From positions 63,875,766-63,939,765 of the forward strand of contig NC_072801.1 of assembly GCF_028583425.1 (NCBI RefSeq): a stretch of DNA of 64,000 bases, in the 5' to 3' direction. The notes beneath the pieces are model-generated. The model saw only the letters and a list, made by a program, of their open reading frames with translations, was not told where the DNA came from and searched no databases. The DNA is from Eublepharis macularius. Its lineage: Eukaryota; Chordata; Lepidosauria; Squamata; Eublepharidae. The stretch's first letter is position 1; every line of letters starts with the position of its first letter. A program made the position numbers and the translations under genes. Positions 53,905 to 64,000 of the stretch are shown one piece after another.

Positions 53905-54630
53905 TGAATGACTACAACCCCCAAGAGCCTCATCGGCTTCTGGTCACAAGAAAGCAAGTATTGGGAACCGCAAGGCATGACGGGATTCTCAGTTTCCGCA
54001 ATTGAAACTGTCCATAGAAAAAGGACGACATTTCCCGGCACAACTCGCGCCGCCCACCGTCACGTGACAAGGGATTCTTGCACGTACACATCCGGGGTTT
54101 CTTCAGCCGCTGTAGAAGAAGCCGGGAACCAACGTAGTAGGAAAGAGGCATAAGAAACAAACCCTCAACGGTAAGGGAGGAGAGAGAAAAATCCCTACCC
54201 GATTGTTTGTGCGCATGCTCAGATACTATCGTGACTTCCCCCCCCCCTCCGTTCGCGAACGCGCGCGTTGGCACTAACCGTTATTGGCGTCGCGTTCCCT
54301 ACGCAACCACGCGCACGTGGGAAGGTTCAGTGGGGAGCCCAGCCCCATTAAAGGGATATCCCCGCCCTTTCCTGTATGAGAGACCCGCCCTCTGGGCTAC
54401 GGCTACACACAGTAAGAGCCGCAAAGCATGTCGGGAGCCCGTTAGCTTGGGCCTGAATGCTGCAAGGCATCATGGGAGCGGCCTTCAGAAGCCACCCTCA
54501 GGCGCAAAGCTTGCTGGGAATGGTCCTGCTAGGGGATTGGCCTGGCTTAGCAAGGTAAAATTCAGGTCAAGGCAAATTGGTTTTATCCTGAGTTGGCGTG
54601 GCAAGTACAAAGGATCATGGGAACTACCTA
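53905..54630. promoter_or_regulatory. Shared THOC6/HCFC1R1 promoter with E-box and ZNF143/THAP11-like motif cluster
   Basis: A perfect palindromic E-box GTCACGTGAC lies at 54059-54068. Around it stand about seven matches to the SBS-type motif bound by ZNF143 and THAP11: 53911-53930 and 54028-54046 (reverse sense), 53969-53988, 54420-54439, 54461-54480, 54502-54521 and 54606-54628 (cgcaaggcatgacggg, gcaaggcatcatggg, gcaaagcttgctggg, ggatcatgggaactac). The region is GC-rich. Binding is inferred from motif likeness only. Confidence 0.6.
54070..54170 (+). other. Probable non-coding exon 1 of HCFC1R1
   Basis: A strong donor gtaagg at 54171 follows GC-rich sequence just after the E-box. The next HCFC1R1 exon starts with a good acceptor 2 bases before its ATG, so a 5' UTR exon here would complete the gene. 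The exact start is not visible. Confidence 0.45.
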
Positions 54631-54667
54631 GGCTCATTTTGCTTTGTGAGGGACAAAAAGCAGTGGC

Positions 54668-54870
54668 TAGGGTTGCCAACTGTGGGTTGGAAGATTCCTG
54701 GAAATTTGGGAAGAGCTTTTGGAGGGCTGGGTTAGGGGAGGGTCGGATGTAATGCAATAGAGTTCACCTTCCAAATTAGCCATTTTATCCAGGAGAGCTG
54801 ATGTCTGATGCCTGGAGAAAAATTGTAATCCTGGGAGATCCCCAAGCCGCACCTGGAGGTTGGCAACCTG
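54668..54870 (+). mobile_element. hAT-type MITE family A in HCFC1R1 intron 1
   Basis: Runs from TAGGGTTGCCAACTG to GGTTGGCAACCTG with aaattgtaatcctggg in between. Flanking 8-mers do not match. Confidence 0.6.
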
Positions 54871-55726
54871 ACGCTCCAGCCTTGCCTCATGGCATTAATG
54901 CCCTATTTATGTACAGTGGCCTCTGGATGAGAATAAAAAGCACACGAGCCACTTTGGAGAGTGGCAAAAGCAGAGAAAGTTACAAATAAACATTTGCTGT
55001 GGCTTTTGTTGGGAAGGCTGTGAACATGAGGAACCATCTGTCTCCTTTGCTGATAGTAGAGATCATTGTAGCCAGGAGATAGGGAAGAAGAACATCTCTC
55101 AGCTGCACCCAGTTTTTGTAAATCAAAGGCAGCCCTTTCTGATTGTGTGCCAAGGGAACAAGAAGCCTGCAGAGATGCTGAACTGCTGCTCAAATACAGG
55201 GGTTCTCCAGGACTGTTTCAATATTTGGAAGTTATTTGGAATGACTTGATAAAAAAGATCTATAATGGCAGATGAGCTTCCTTGAAAGACAGCTTGTCCC
55301 ACCTAGCAATTGCCCCCCCCCCTTCAAATGTGCAGCTATAGAAGAAAATAGCTTGTGCTGCTGGTTCACAGAGACCAGCTGTATGCCTGGTGGGTGTCCT
55401 CCTCCAAATCATCTCTAATGCATCGGGCTTCTATGGGAAATCTGTAAAGGGGCCCCTCTGCAGATCAGTCAGCATGGCAGAGGCTCCCTGGCACTGGAAA
55501 ACCTATGGCTTGAGGCATTCCGGGTGACTTATACCAGGATAGTAAACCCACACTAGCTGAGACTCCTGAGCCAGCTTTAAAGGCAACCTTCAAACTCCAC
55601 ATTGTGATCAGTAAACTTTCTTCAACTAACAAGACTGCCCTCAGGTTGAACATAGCCAAGTGAATTCCAATTAGCCCTTGTACTGGAGAGGAGTATCTGT
55701 TTAACACTCTCTTGCATTTTTCCTAG
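54871..55726. other. HCFC1R1 intron 1, nothing recognised
   Basis: No repeat, exon or regulatory element was recognised in this part. Confidence 0.35.
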
Positions 55727-55728
55727 AG

Positions 55729-57637
55729 ATGGATCCTGCAAACTCCCAGCAGCCACCAGCAGTGCTTCTTTCTAGCCACCCGTCGCCCTGCTCCATTCTA
55801 AACAGAACTGTGTGCTGGAGCCAGAGCAGAACCTCTGGCTGGCCACCGGAAGTGTCACACAGAATGCCGTGGATGAGGCAAAACCGAGTGCTAGTTAACT
55901 CCATCGGTATGCAGCGGCCCCGGTGAGGAAGGCTTTTCACATGGGTGTTATTTTTTATTGGGAAAATGTTGGAGGGACAATAGAGTCGAGGTACAATTAT
56001 TCACAGGCATAGCTATCTTTTTTGGCTTTCAAAATTATACTAAAGGAGGAAGCCTCCAGGCATCAGCCCTTCATTTTGCACTGTTTGAATAGCCCTGAAA
56101 GTAAGAGAAGAAGCTGAAGGAAAGACAACTGAACTGTGTTCATGGCCTTGTGATAGATTGTAAAACATAATTTTTAAAATGTGGTGGGAAACAATTTTGT
56201 GGTAGCAGGGTGAAAAGAAGGCCTGGAATAGCATCTGTGCTGGGGATACTTGACAATTTTGACTAAAATTTATGCTAGTGGGCCAAAGTAACAAGGATGT
56301 GGGATTTTTAGCCCTTGAATATGACTCTAAGCCTCTTGTTTTAGCTGCCGGCCTGCAACCCTTGCTTTCAAACGGCACCTGGAGAATACAGATCAGTAAG
56401 TGTGGGGGGGAAATGGTTGGGGCATGAATCAGTGCCATGCATGATGGGGGCTTCCTAAAAGGAGTGATCCTGCTGTGTCTTCATATCTTGTTTCCTCACT
56501 GTGCATACCTCCTTGGTAATTTACTTTCCACTGTCACCTAAGATAGCAAAATATAATTTTACTCCCTCTTGAATTAGATTTTTACCATTTTCCTAATATG
56601 CACTCAGTCTTGACATTCTCTCGAATGTCAAGTTAGTGTTCCTGGGAACCATCTGCCATCTAAAGACATTTTTACTTGTATATTTAAATTCAGTAGGTAT
56701 TTTCATATTCACTGGTACATTATGAACTCCTCCTCCTAATAGGAATTGAGGCATGTATCCTCTCCTCAGATACTGCTGAACAATGTGATAGCTCTGTGCC
56801 CAGCACAATTTGCTTGCATACCAGGCAGCACCCAGGCATTGCACAAAATGGCATACTACACTGTGAAATCCCTCATTTGATAGTAACATGTTGAAACACA
56901 TTCGTTGCGTAGCACAGAGTGATGAATTTACCATTAATTTTTTGCTAGTTGCCCTCACTGTCTTTGCCTGCCTCAACAGGGAACCCAGGTCTAAACACTT
57001 TCTCTCAGAGGACAAGATGGCTGCCCGCTTTAACTCCCTCAGCTTGGACAATGATCATATGTACAGTTCCAATGGCTTCCCGGTCCAAGAGGAAGACCCC
57101 AAGTGGCAGCAGGCTTATACACGATTGAAAGAACTGCAGCGCAGGTAGAAGAGATCACTATAGCTTTGTGCTTAAGAGTACAGTCGGGGAAATTAAAAGA
57201 CAAAGCTTGAGTCTGCGGGGTCTTTATCTTCCAGGCTGTCCCAGGATAGTATAAATGAAGCCAGTTCAACAGAAGAAGAAAATGAGGATGGTGATGTAGT
57301 TGTGGATGGGGAATTCATTATGCCAGACTGCACCCAGCTGATGCTTCCTTCCGTCTTCCAAGAGTCACTTGGAGGGGTCAGTCTGGAAGCATTACTTTCT
57401 CTGTAAGTATAACATTGGGTCAAGGGAAAGTGCAGAAGAACAAATTATTTGTATCAATAACCACCACCTCCCCTCATTCTCCTAAGGAACCCTTGCTCAG
57501 AAGTCGTCCTATGGAGCCCACCTGGAAACTCCGTATTGCACACCATCCGGATGCTGATGGCTACCCCGTCTTCTTTCGGTGCTTCCACGCAACCGGAGCA
57601 GGAAGTGGGGGTGACACAAGAGGAAATGGAAATCTGA
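55729..57637 (+). CDS. HCFC1R1: HCFC1R1, regulator of HCF-1
   Basis: In mammals this small protein binds the HCF-1 beta-propeller and moves HCF-1 out of the nucleus. Coding exons: 55729-55922, 56345-56395, 56980-57144, 57235-57402, 57487-57637; every junction is phase 2 and in frame. The product is 242 residues, against about 138 in human. Matches to human are HFLSEDKMAARF (88-99), SLSLDNDHMY (101-110) and, near the end, NPCSEVVLWSPPG followed by a leucine-rich stretch. The HCF-binding tetrapeptide [D/E]HxY is present as DHMY at 107-110. The extra length comes from an N-terminal exon (1-64) and an acidic exon around STEEENEDGD. The acceptor tcctag lies just before the ATG. Head-to-head with THOC6 as recalled for human, which supports the call. 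Confidence 0.85.
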
Positions 57638-58124
57638 GCTTTTCACCCATCTGATTCTACTGCTTGAAGCAATGCACTAATTTCTTACTGGCAGGCTTAT
57701 CAAGACTTTCAGCAAATGATGCTATTATTCAGCCTCAAACATTTTACTCCTGTTCAGCAATATTGAACGTTTTCAGAAGATTGCAATAATCGGATATTCT
57801 TCCCCTTCTACTAGGCGTAAATCATGGGCAACTGTTTGTATTGTTCTTTTTTTAATAGGGATCTAGCCAATACCTAATAAGGGTGCCCAAAGGTGCTTGG
57901 ACTTAATTTACAGTCCCTGTGTCACATTTTTATACAGCGGTTCTGCCAAGGAGCTCAAAGCAGGGTAAGTGGTTGTCCCCTCTTCCATCCATTTTATCCT
58001 TCACCCTTCTATGGCAGGTTAGGCTAAAACATGGCTAACAAAAGAAATGCCTTTTTAACCCCGTTCCCAGAGTGAATCTGTAACTGGCACTGAGACCTCA
58101 GGTGGGGCAGCCCATCGGGGGGGA
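57638..58124 (+). other. Probable HCFC1R1 3' UTR
   Basis: The stretch between the stop codon and the AATAAA at 58125 contains no repeat that I recognise and is read as 3' UTR by position. Confidence 0.5.
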
Positions 58125-58130
58125 AATAAA
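58125..58130 (+). terminator. Polyadenylation signal, HCFC1R1
   Basis: AATAAA on plus, 488 bp past the stop codon and 33 bp from the oppositely oriented signal of the RAB35-like gene. Confidence 0.55.
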
Positions 58131-58162
58131 AGAATCGGAGTCGGTTTCATATCTAAATGCTC

Positions 58163-58168
58163 TTTATT
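58163..58168 (-). terminator. Polyadenylation signal, RAB35-like gene
   Basis: AATAAA on minus about 1.1 kb past the stop codon. The cleavage sites of the two convergent genes would fall within a few tens of bases of each other. Confidence 0.55.
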
Positions 58169-59281
58169 GAATAGTGGTGTCTCCTTACCAAGTTTAATGC
58201 CATTAGCAGTGGGTTAAAACAAAAATGTTTTAAATTCTATACATATTCATTTATGTGTATATAAAATAATTCAAGAAGCAAACTTATTGCACAGTCAGAG
58301 GGGCCCATATTTAATGACTGGGGCAGGGGAGGGAGAGACATGAGATTGCAACTCCATTGTACCCACACAGCTTGGGAGCTGTAGGGTGGAGACTAACAGC
58401 CCCAGATATCCTGTCTCATATTTGTAGTTAGATGAGCCACCCCTCCTATATTGAGTTCGGGGGGGGGGGGTTGGATTGACAGGGTAGCACCCACAAACCA
58501 TGGCTGCAGGTACAAAGGCTTACAAAGAAATACTTGTTCAACCCCCAGTCCTATTTGGTCATTAACATACATAGCTTTTCTCTTTAATGTAGAGGGTATT
58601 TGGGGAGGGGAGGAGATGAATGATACTGTTCCACAGACAGGGAGGGAAACAGAACACAGCCAGTTTTCTAACACCATTTCTCAGGACAGAACCCTTTCCC
58701 CCTCCTCCCCCCCCCCCCGGCCATAACGGTGTGCAAACAATTGGGGGAAATGCCCACTATTTCTCTGTGAAATGTTGTGACTCCTTCCTTTAATTTCTCC
58801 TTCTTAATTCTAACTTGTATCTTGTTAACCACAAGTGAGCCTATAAAGCAGAGGTCCTCGAAGGTTAATGCCCACCTTGTTTTTCTGCCCCTATTCCTGA
58901 TAATTCAGTGGGGGTGGGGAGAGAAGAGGGGTAAAATAAATGAGAAGATTTTATGGGCAACACTGCAGAGGTTTAGAAAGGCCTATTCGCATTACCTAGT
59001 AACAAGGTGTTCCATTTGTTTCAGCAGAACTTTTTAATGCTCTTCAACCTGTCCCAGCCCTGTTCCTGCAGTCACCTCTTGCCCACCAGCAAGGAGGAAT
59101 TTCAGTACATTTTTGAATCTTCCATCCTAGCAACCGTAGAGAAGGGGCTGCAATTCTCTTCCATATCCCTCCCCACCCAAATCCCAACCCCCACACCAAT
59201 TTTTACTGCCCTTCTCCACAGTGTCCAGTCCTTGTTTGGAATTTGGGGTGGGTGGAGATGAAGACAAAGCCCCCCACCCTT
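58169..59281 (-). other. Probable 3' UTR of the RAB35-like gene
   Basis: No repeat family was recognised. A G12 run lies at 58459-58470 and a C-rich tract near 58700-58720. Confidence 0.5.
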
Positions 59282-61993
59282 TCAGCAACATTTCTTGACA
59301 GCTGGTTTCTTCTTGGGCTTGTTGATTTTGACAACCTCATTTTGCTGTTGGAGTCGCGCCAGGTTTTCCTGTTTGGTCCGGAGCACCATGGCTGTGATAG
59401 CATTGAACATCTGGGGAAGAGATGAGGCAGAAAGAGGGGTTTAGACCTTCTTCTACAAACAAGTTTCCCCTCTGGCAGGCAGAGAAGCATCTTTAGGCAC
59501 CAAGCATCTAACTACCACTGAGGTCCCACTACCCCCACCCCCAACACTGAATACCTCTTCAACATTGAGGTTCTCCTTGGCGCTTGTCTCAAATAGCCGC
59601 ACTCCCATCTGCTCACTAAACCGCCGGGCATCAGCTGTATCCACTTGTTTCCGTGACAGGTCCTCACATTTGTTACCCACTGAACATTGGGGAGGAACAA
59701 AACAAACACAAAAAAAGGAATGAGACTTCCAAAGAATAGTTCCGTGACTCTAGTTCCACGTGCAAACCAGGATTACATTCTGGCATCAGCAGACCACAGC
59801 ATTTCTCAGGATACACGTTACTCTGTCTTAAGGAAATAGATTTGCTGTGCAGCATTCCCCCCCCTCCCCCCCGGTTGGGCATGATTGAACTCCACTGCAT
59901 CTTCTGCCAAAGAATATGTGAATTCTTTGTACTGGGTGATAAAAATACTTTCTACAACTTGGCCTAACTGGAGTTCACCCTTTCACTTGATATGGCTGAG
60001 TCTTGGGACATGCTAGGATAACATTACACAAACAAAAGCTAGTTTGCAGTCAAAGTAAAGCCAGTTGGAGTCATTGCTCATCATGTGCCTTCTTCCAACT
60101 GCATGGAGGATACAACACAAAAACTTTCCTATCTGGATAAAGCCATGTCACTAATTCCTAGGTTTGCAGCAATGCTGTGTCAAGACTGTCATATAGGAAC
60201 TGCTCATGTCTGAAGATGTCCTTGAAGGAATTCTTCATGCGGTTGGGTCCCCAGGGTCAATTAGATGGATTTTGGTGTTAAACCTATACCTTATATAATC
60301 TGAGATGCACCCAGTCTACACAACTCAAGTCGTGACATTGCACCCAACACTCCATCCCTGCCTGCCTCACAATATATACAAGCCAGACACAGCAGGGGTA
60401 CAACATCCCCACTTATCCCAACACGAATGAGAGCATCTGAAGAAAACCATCGTGCTAACCTGATGCTCAAATGGACAGCAATAACATCATTCTCAGCTTG
60501 GAAAGCATAATGGTTGCACTCCATAAGAGACAACAGGAAGACAGGTTGGCCCCTGTGATCACTCACCCAGGATCTTGCAGACGCTGTCACAGTTCTGCCC
60601 AATCTCATGCAGCCAGCGCTTGACGTTAACAAAGGACTCGGGGTTTGTCACGTCATACACAATGATGACACCATGAGTGTTACGGTAATACCTGCCTCGA
60701 AGAGAAAGAAAGACCATAGGATAGATCTCCCTTAGACTGGAAACCCAAGGGACTTTTTGCTCCCAATCACTCTTGCATCATGCTAATCTGAAGAAACTGG
60801 GAACTGCAGCTACCTCATTTCTCCCCAGACCACCTTTTCCCCCCAGAAATCAAAAGCTCCCATCTTCCAAAACACCCTGATATGCCTTCTGCCCCAGGCT
60901 CACGTGGAAGTGATGGTCCGGAAGCGTTCCTGTCCCGCGGTGTCCCAGATCTGCAGTTTTACCCGCTCTCCATTCACCATTAGTGTCCGAATTTTGAAAT
61001 CTACCCCAATGGTTGTGATGTAGCTACCTAGGGGGAGACATGCGGGGTGGGGGGGAGAGAAAGGAGAATCATAGGAATGAAGTGCAAGGTAAGGATTTGA
61101 TAACGGGACAGAGAGGAAAATATTACAAGTAACAGCAAGTGAAATAGTATATGCAAACACAAACTACAAAAGAACAGACAAGAGGAAGACAATAGAAACT
61201 GAATGACACCCATAGCTCGCCCAAGTGTAACTGTTGACATATCAAAGATATTTCAACCAGTCCAGTGGGGGTTGAAGTGGGGACGCCTCTATGAACTGGA
61301 TGTCTAAGCCCCAGAATCACTGGGTGACCATAGTCAAACTTCTTTCTCAGCCTCTATTTCCCATCTATAACACCATCTTCTCTCACTGCTGCAAGAGCCA
61401 CTAAGAACAGATATGCCTCTGTGCAGCCCTCTTGTCTAATATCGGGCTACCTGAATTTAAGCAAGTTTATTATCTCAGTTCAAGTAAAGCAGACCAAATA
61501 AAATGGAAAGCGATGACTCAATAAGCCACCCAGAGAAGTCAAGAAGCAGTTGGAGGCAGGACTTTAAAAAACAAACCAACAATGCAGGCAAAACTTTAAA
61601 GGGACATTTTCTGCTGCTGTCAAGGGGCCCAGCTGTAGCTTAGGGAGGTGATTACCAAATAAGATGTGTAAGCATTCAATGAAACTAGTACAATGGGCTC
61701 TTTGCTCATCAAGTACCCAAAGGGTACGGAGCAACACTGATTGACCCATGTCCCTACTGTGCCTCATTAGGATCCTATCATTGCTTCAGCAAAACAAGCC
61801 ACACACTGCTGCTGATGGCTGGCTTTCAACAGCTTGCACTGCTGTAATGTTGGAGCAGGTTTAGCAGAGGTCTGGGAGTCGGGATCCCTGCCGGTTCGAG
61901 ATCGGAACAATTCTCTAGTGAGCTGGAAGAAGGGTTACTTACCAGAAAAGGTATTGTCTGCAAAGCGGAGCAGTAGGCTGCTTTTCCCAACCC
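59282..61993 (-). CDS. RAB35-like small GTPase, 5' end missing
   Basis: Membrane-traffic GTPase of the Rab35 group. Visible exons in transcript order: 61993-61943, 61027-60904, 60691-60567, 59679-59555, 59410-59282, about 184 residues against 201 in human RAB35. Motifs seen: P-loop end [11 protein letters not shown], switch [14 protein letters not shown], switch [36 protein letters not shown] and a di-cysteine KKCC end for prenylation. The guanine-specificity motif NKxD reads NKCE. The first coding exon (about 17 residues ending GDS) was not found up to position 64000 and probably lies outside. It is close to RAB35 but differs at many places, so it may be a separate paralogue; no gene symbol is assigned. 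Confidence 0.85.
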
Positions 61994-64000
61994 CTGAACA
62001 AGGGGAAAAAAATAAAAGAGGGAAAGAGCAGATTAGAGAGCAAACAGTATCATCATGGAGCACAGACTGAACCATTGTCCCTTCCATCTGCCAAGGCAAT
62101 CCTCTCTGCAGAAGCTGAAGGCTCCCCACCCAGAGCAAACACAGTCAGACCCAGCAAATTTGCTCAAGACAGCCACACCCATCAAGAGCTATTGTGTCCC
62201 CACGGGCGGGTAAGCGCAATTCATTGTAAACTTGGAATAAAACTTGTGGGGAAGTGTGATTACCTCACCAAACGTGACCCTCGAGGGGGAAGCAAGTGGG
62301 TTTTGCAAAAATCGAACCACCCACAACTCCCACCTTCACTCTCCAATGCTGACAAAGTCCGATGCTGTTTGCGAACAGCATTTTGGGCATGACTAGTAGT
62401 CGATGGGGGTGACAGTGAATGCATCTATCTAGGATTTCATGCTCACTCACACTATGGCGTGAAATCATCTTGTCCCCCAAAAGGAGTGTGGCTTAGAAGC
62501 AAAAGCAGGCACAGCCACATCCAAGCAATCCCTGCACCATCCATTTAAGAGGTATCACGCAGGGTCACGTCGCTCCCTAATGGGTGGAGTATCACCCTCT
62601 CGGCTTGTCAAGCCCTTTCCTCCTTTTCTTCCCCCCTCCTTTTTTTTAAAGCCTTTGCAGTAGAGGAAGAACATAGACATATCCCTCTTTTACAGCTGTG
62701 CAAGTGAGTTCTGCCCCAGACTTGGTCTCTAGAACACCTCAAGACTGAAAGAGAAGGCCACGTGCCTCTTTTTGGCTGCGCACTGGGTTGTGGTGAGCAG
62801 ACACATGCACACCAACACCTGAAAATTAAATGCTTCCCTTATCTCAGTCAACGGTAACACGGCCAGGCCCCTTCATGCATCTGGTGATATCACAGGGCTC
62901 TTGAAAGGCTCTCGGTCTTCCAGCATCAGAGGGGTCACCCTGGGTTGCCACCCAAAGCTGCTTACCTTACTCAGGACACAAAAAGCTGCTACGTGTAGGG
63001 GCCCAATGAGGCACAAAATCCACAATTTCCTGCTCCTCTGGTCCCCCTAGTTCAAAGCACCCATGCTAAGCTGGAGGTTATCTTAATAAGCACCCTACAG
63101 CTTTCCCAGTGCTGAATTTCCTTTTCTCCCAGCACCATTTGCCTACCTCATCTCATCTCCCCGGAAGCTGCTATTTGTCTAATGAGAAAATGAAAAAGTT
63201 GCCCGCAGAAGATTAAGAGGTGGAACGTATCAATGGGCCGATCACTCAGCAAGCAAATCACCGGAGGCCACAGCAAAGCTAACACCCCTCCAGGGCTGGT
63301 TCGAGGTTAGTTTGACACCCCCAAACAAAGCACTCGTTCCCCCCTCCTGCACCCACTGCTCAGGCTAAACCAAGGGGCTTGGCTTCAGCCCAGCCAGGAT
63401 GGATCCAGAAGGTAACGCTCATCACCTCCCAAACTGCCGATGGCCGGGAAGCCCAATCCATGCAGCATATCAGTGCCTTTGTCATGGTGCTGCCCCGAGC
63501 AGATGCTTGTGGAGGCTTGGCTGAAGAACCAGCCCCGCACCGCTCCCTTTCATAGCAACGGCCCCAACCGTAAGCGAGAGCAGCAGCTGCAGGGAAGTTG
63601 CTTCCCTTCTTCCTGCCACCAAGTACTCCATTCTAACTGCCTCTGGAGCTGAAGTAGTGACGGGAAGGGTAAGGTGCCTCCTCTCACCAGCCAGAAGGTC
63701 AAGGGGCCTTGGAAAATGGCACCTCCTCCACACCAGCAAGGGAAAAACCAGCCTGGCCTCCATGGCCTGTTAACAGCTCACTTTCTTTTGGCACTGGCAA
63801 ACTGATTTTCTCCTTCACACACACCCCTTTCTCTAGTCTCTGGGCTTCGAAGTCTGAGGGCAATGCCCATCCTGTTTTCAGTTATATTCATTCCCATGCC
63901 AGCACAGTAAACTTCAAAAGCTCTGAGCACCTTTGAGAGGTTGTGTTTTTATCTGAAAAGCGGGATTAAAAATACAGTAAACAACAAGTTTTCTGCTCTA
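61994..64000. other. Probable first intron of the RAB35-like gene
   Basis: No exon, RNA gene or recognised repeat was found. The stretch should be intron 1 if the first exon lies to the right of the window. Confidence 0.45.

Noticed and set aside
1-64000. CRISPR array, operon or prokaryotic origin
   Set aside because: Spliced vertebrate genes and SINE/LINE content throughout; no regularly spaced repeats.

Overview
The window looks like a 64 kb piece of a squamate reptile (lizard) chromosome. The evidence is vertebrate genes with ordinary GT-AG introns, set in dispersed repeats typical of squamates: tRNA-derived SINEs, a 5S-rRNA-derived SINE, CR1 and L2 LINE remains, and many short palindromic hAT-type DNA elements. 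The genes match the human 16p13.3 neighbourhood around TNFRSF12A, HCFC1R1 and THOC6 (human order recalled, not searched). The species cannot be fixed from the sequence; a gecko-like lizard is a guess from the repeat families.

Layout, left to right. 1-2.9 kb is repeats, including one transposon nested in another. 2.98-3.77 kb (-) is a single-exon, divergent connexin-like gene. 4-19 kb has no gene I can support: MITEs, SINEs and a broken L2 LINE (12.98-14.56 kb). 19.2-23.0 kb (+) is TNFRSF12A (Fn14), four exons, starting in a GC-rich island. 23.2-33.3 kb is non-coding with repeats. 33.3-37.0 kb (+) is a ZG16-like jacalin lectin, three exons. 39.9-45.6 kb (+) is a seven-exon Mab-21/cGAS-fold gene, closest to MAB21L3. 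46.8-52.4 kb (-) is THOC6, twelve coding exons all located. 54.1-57.6 kb (+) is HCFC1R1, head-to-head with THOC6. 59.3-62.0 kb (-) is a RAB35-like GTPase whose first coding exon was not found and probably lies beyond the right edge.

The genes have separate jobs: TWEAK receptor, secreted lectin, a possible innate-immunity protein, mRNA export, HCF-1 regulation and membrane traffic. The most interesting points are: (1) the Mab-21/cGAS-fold gene has a perfect IRF-type GAAANNGAAA element 63 bp before its start codon and has lost two of three catalytic acidic positions; (2) the THOC6/HCFC1R1 promoter region carries about seven ZNF143/THAP11-like motifs, and HCF-1 is the known cofactor of those factors while HCFC1R1 regulates HCF-1; (3) the connexin-like protein has unusual cysteine spacing; (4) the RAB35-like protein reads NKCE in its NKxD guanine-specificity motif. 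All exon models were made by eye from reading frame, splice sites and remembered homologues; no alignment was run.
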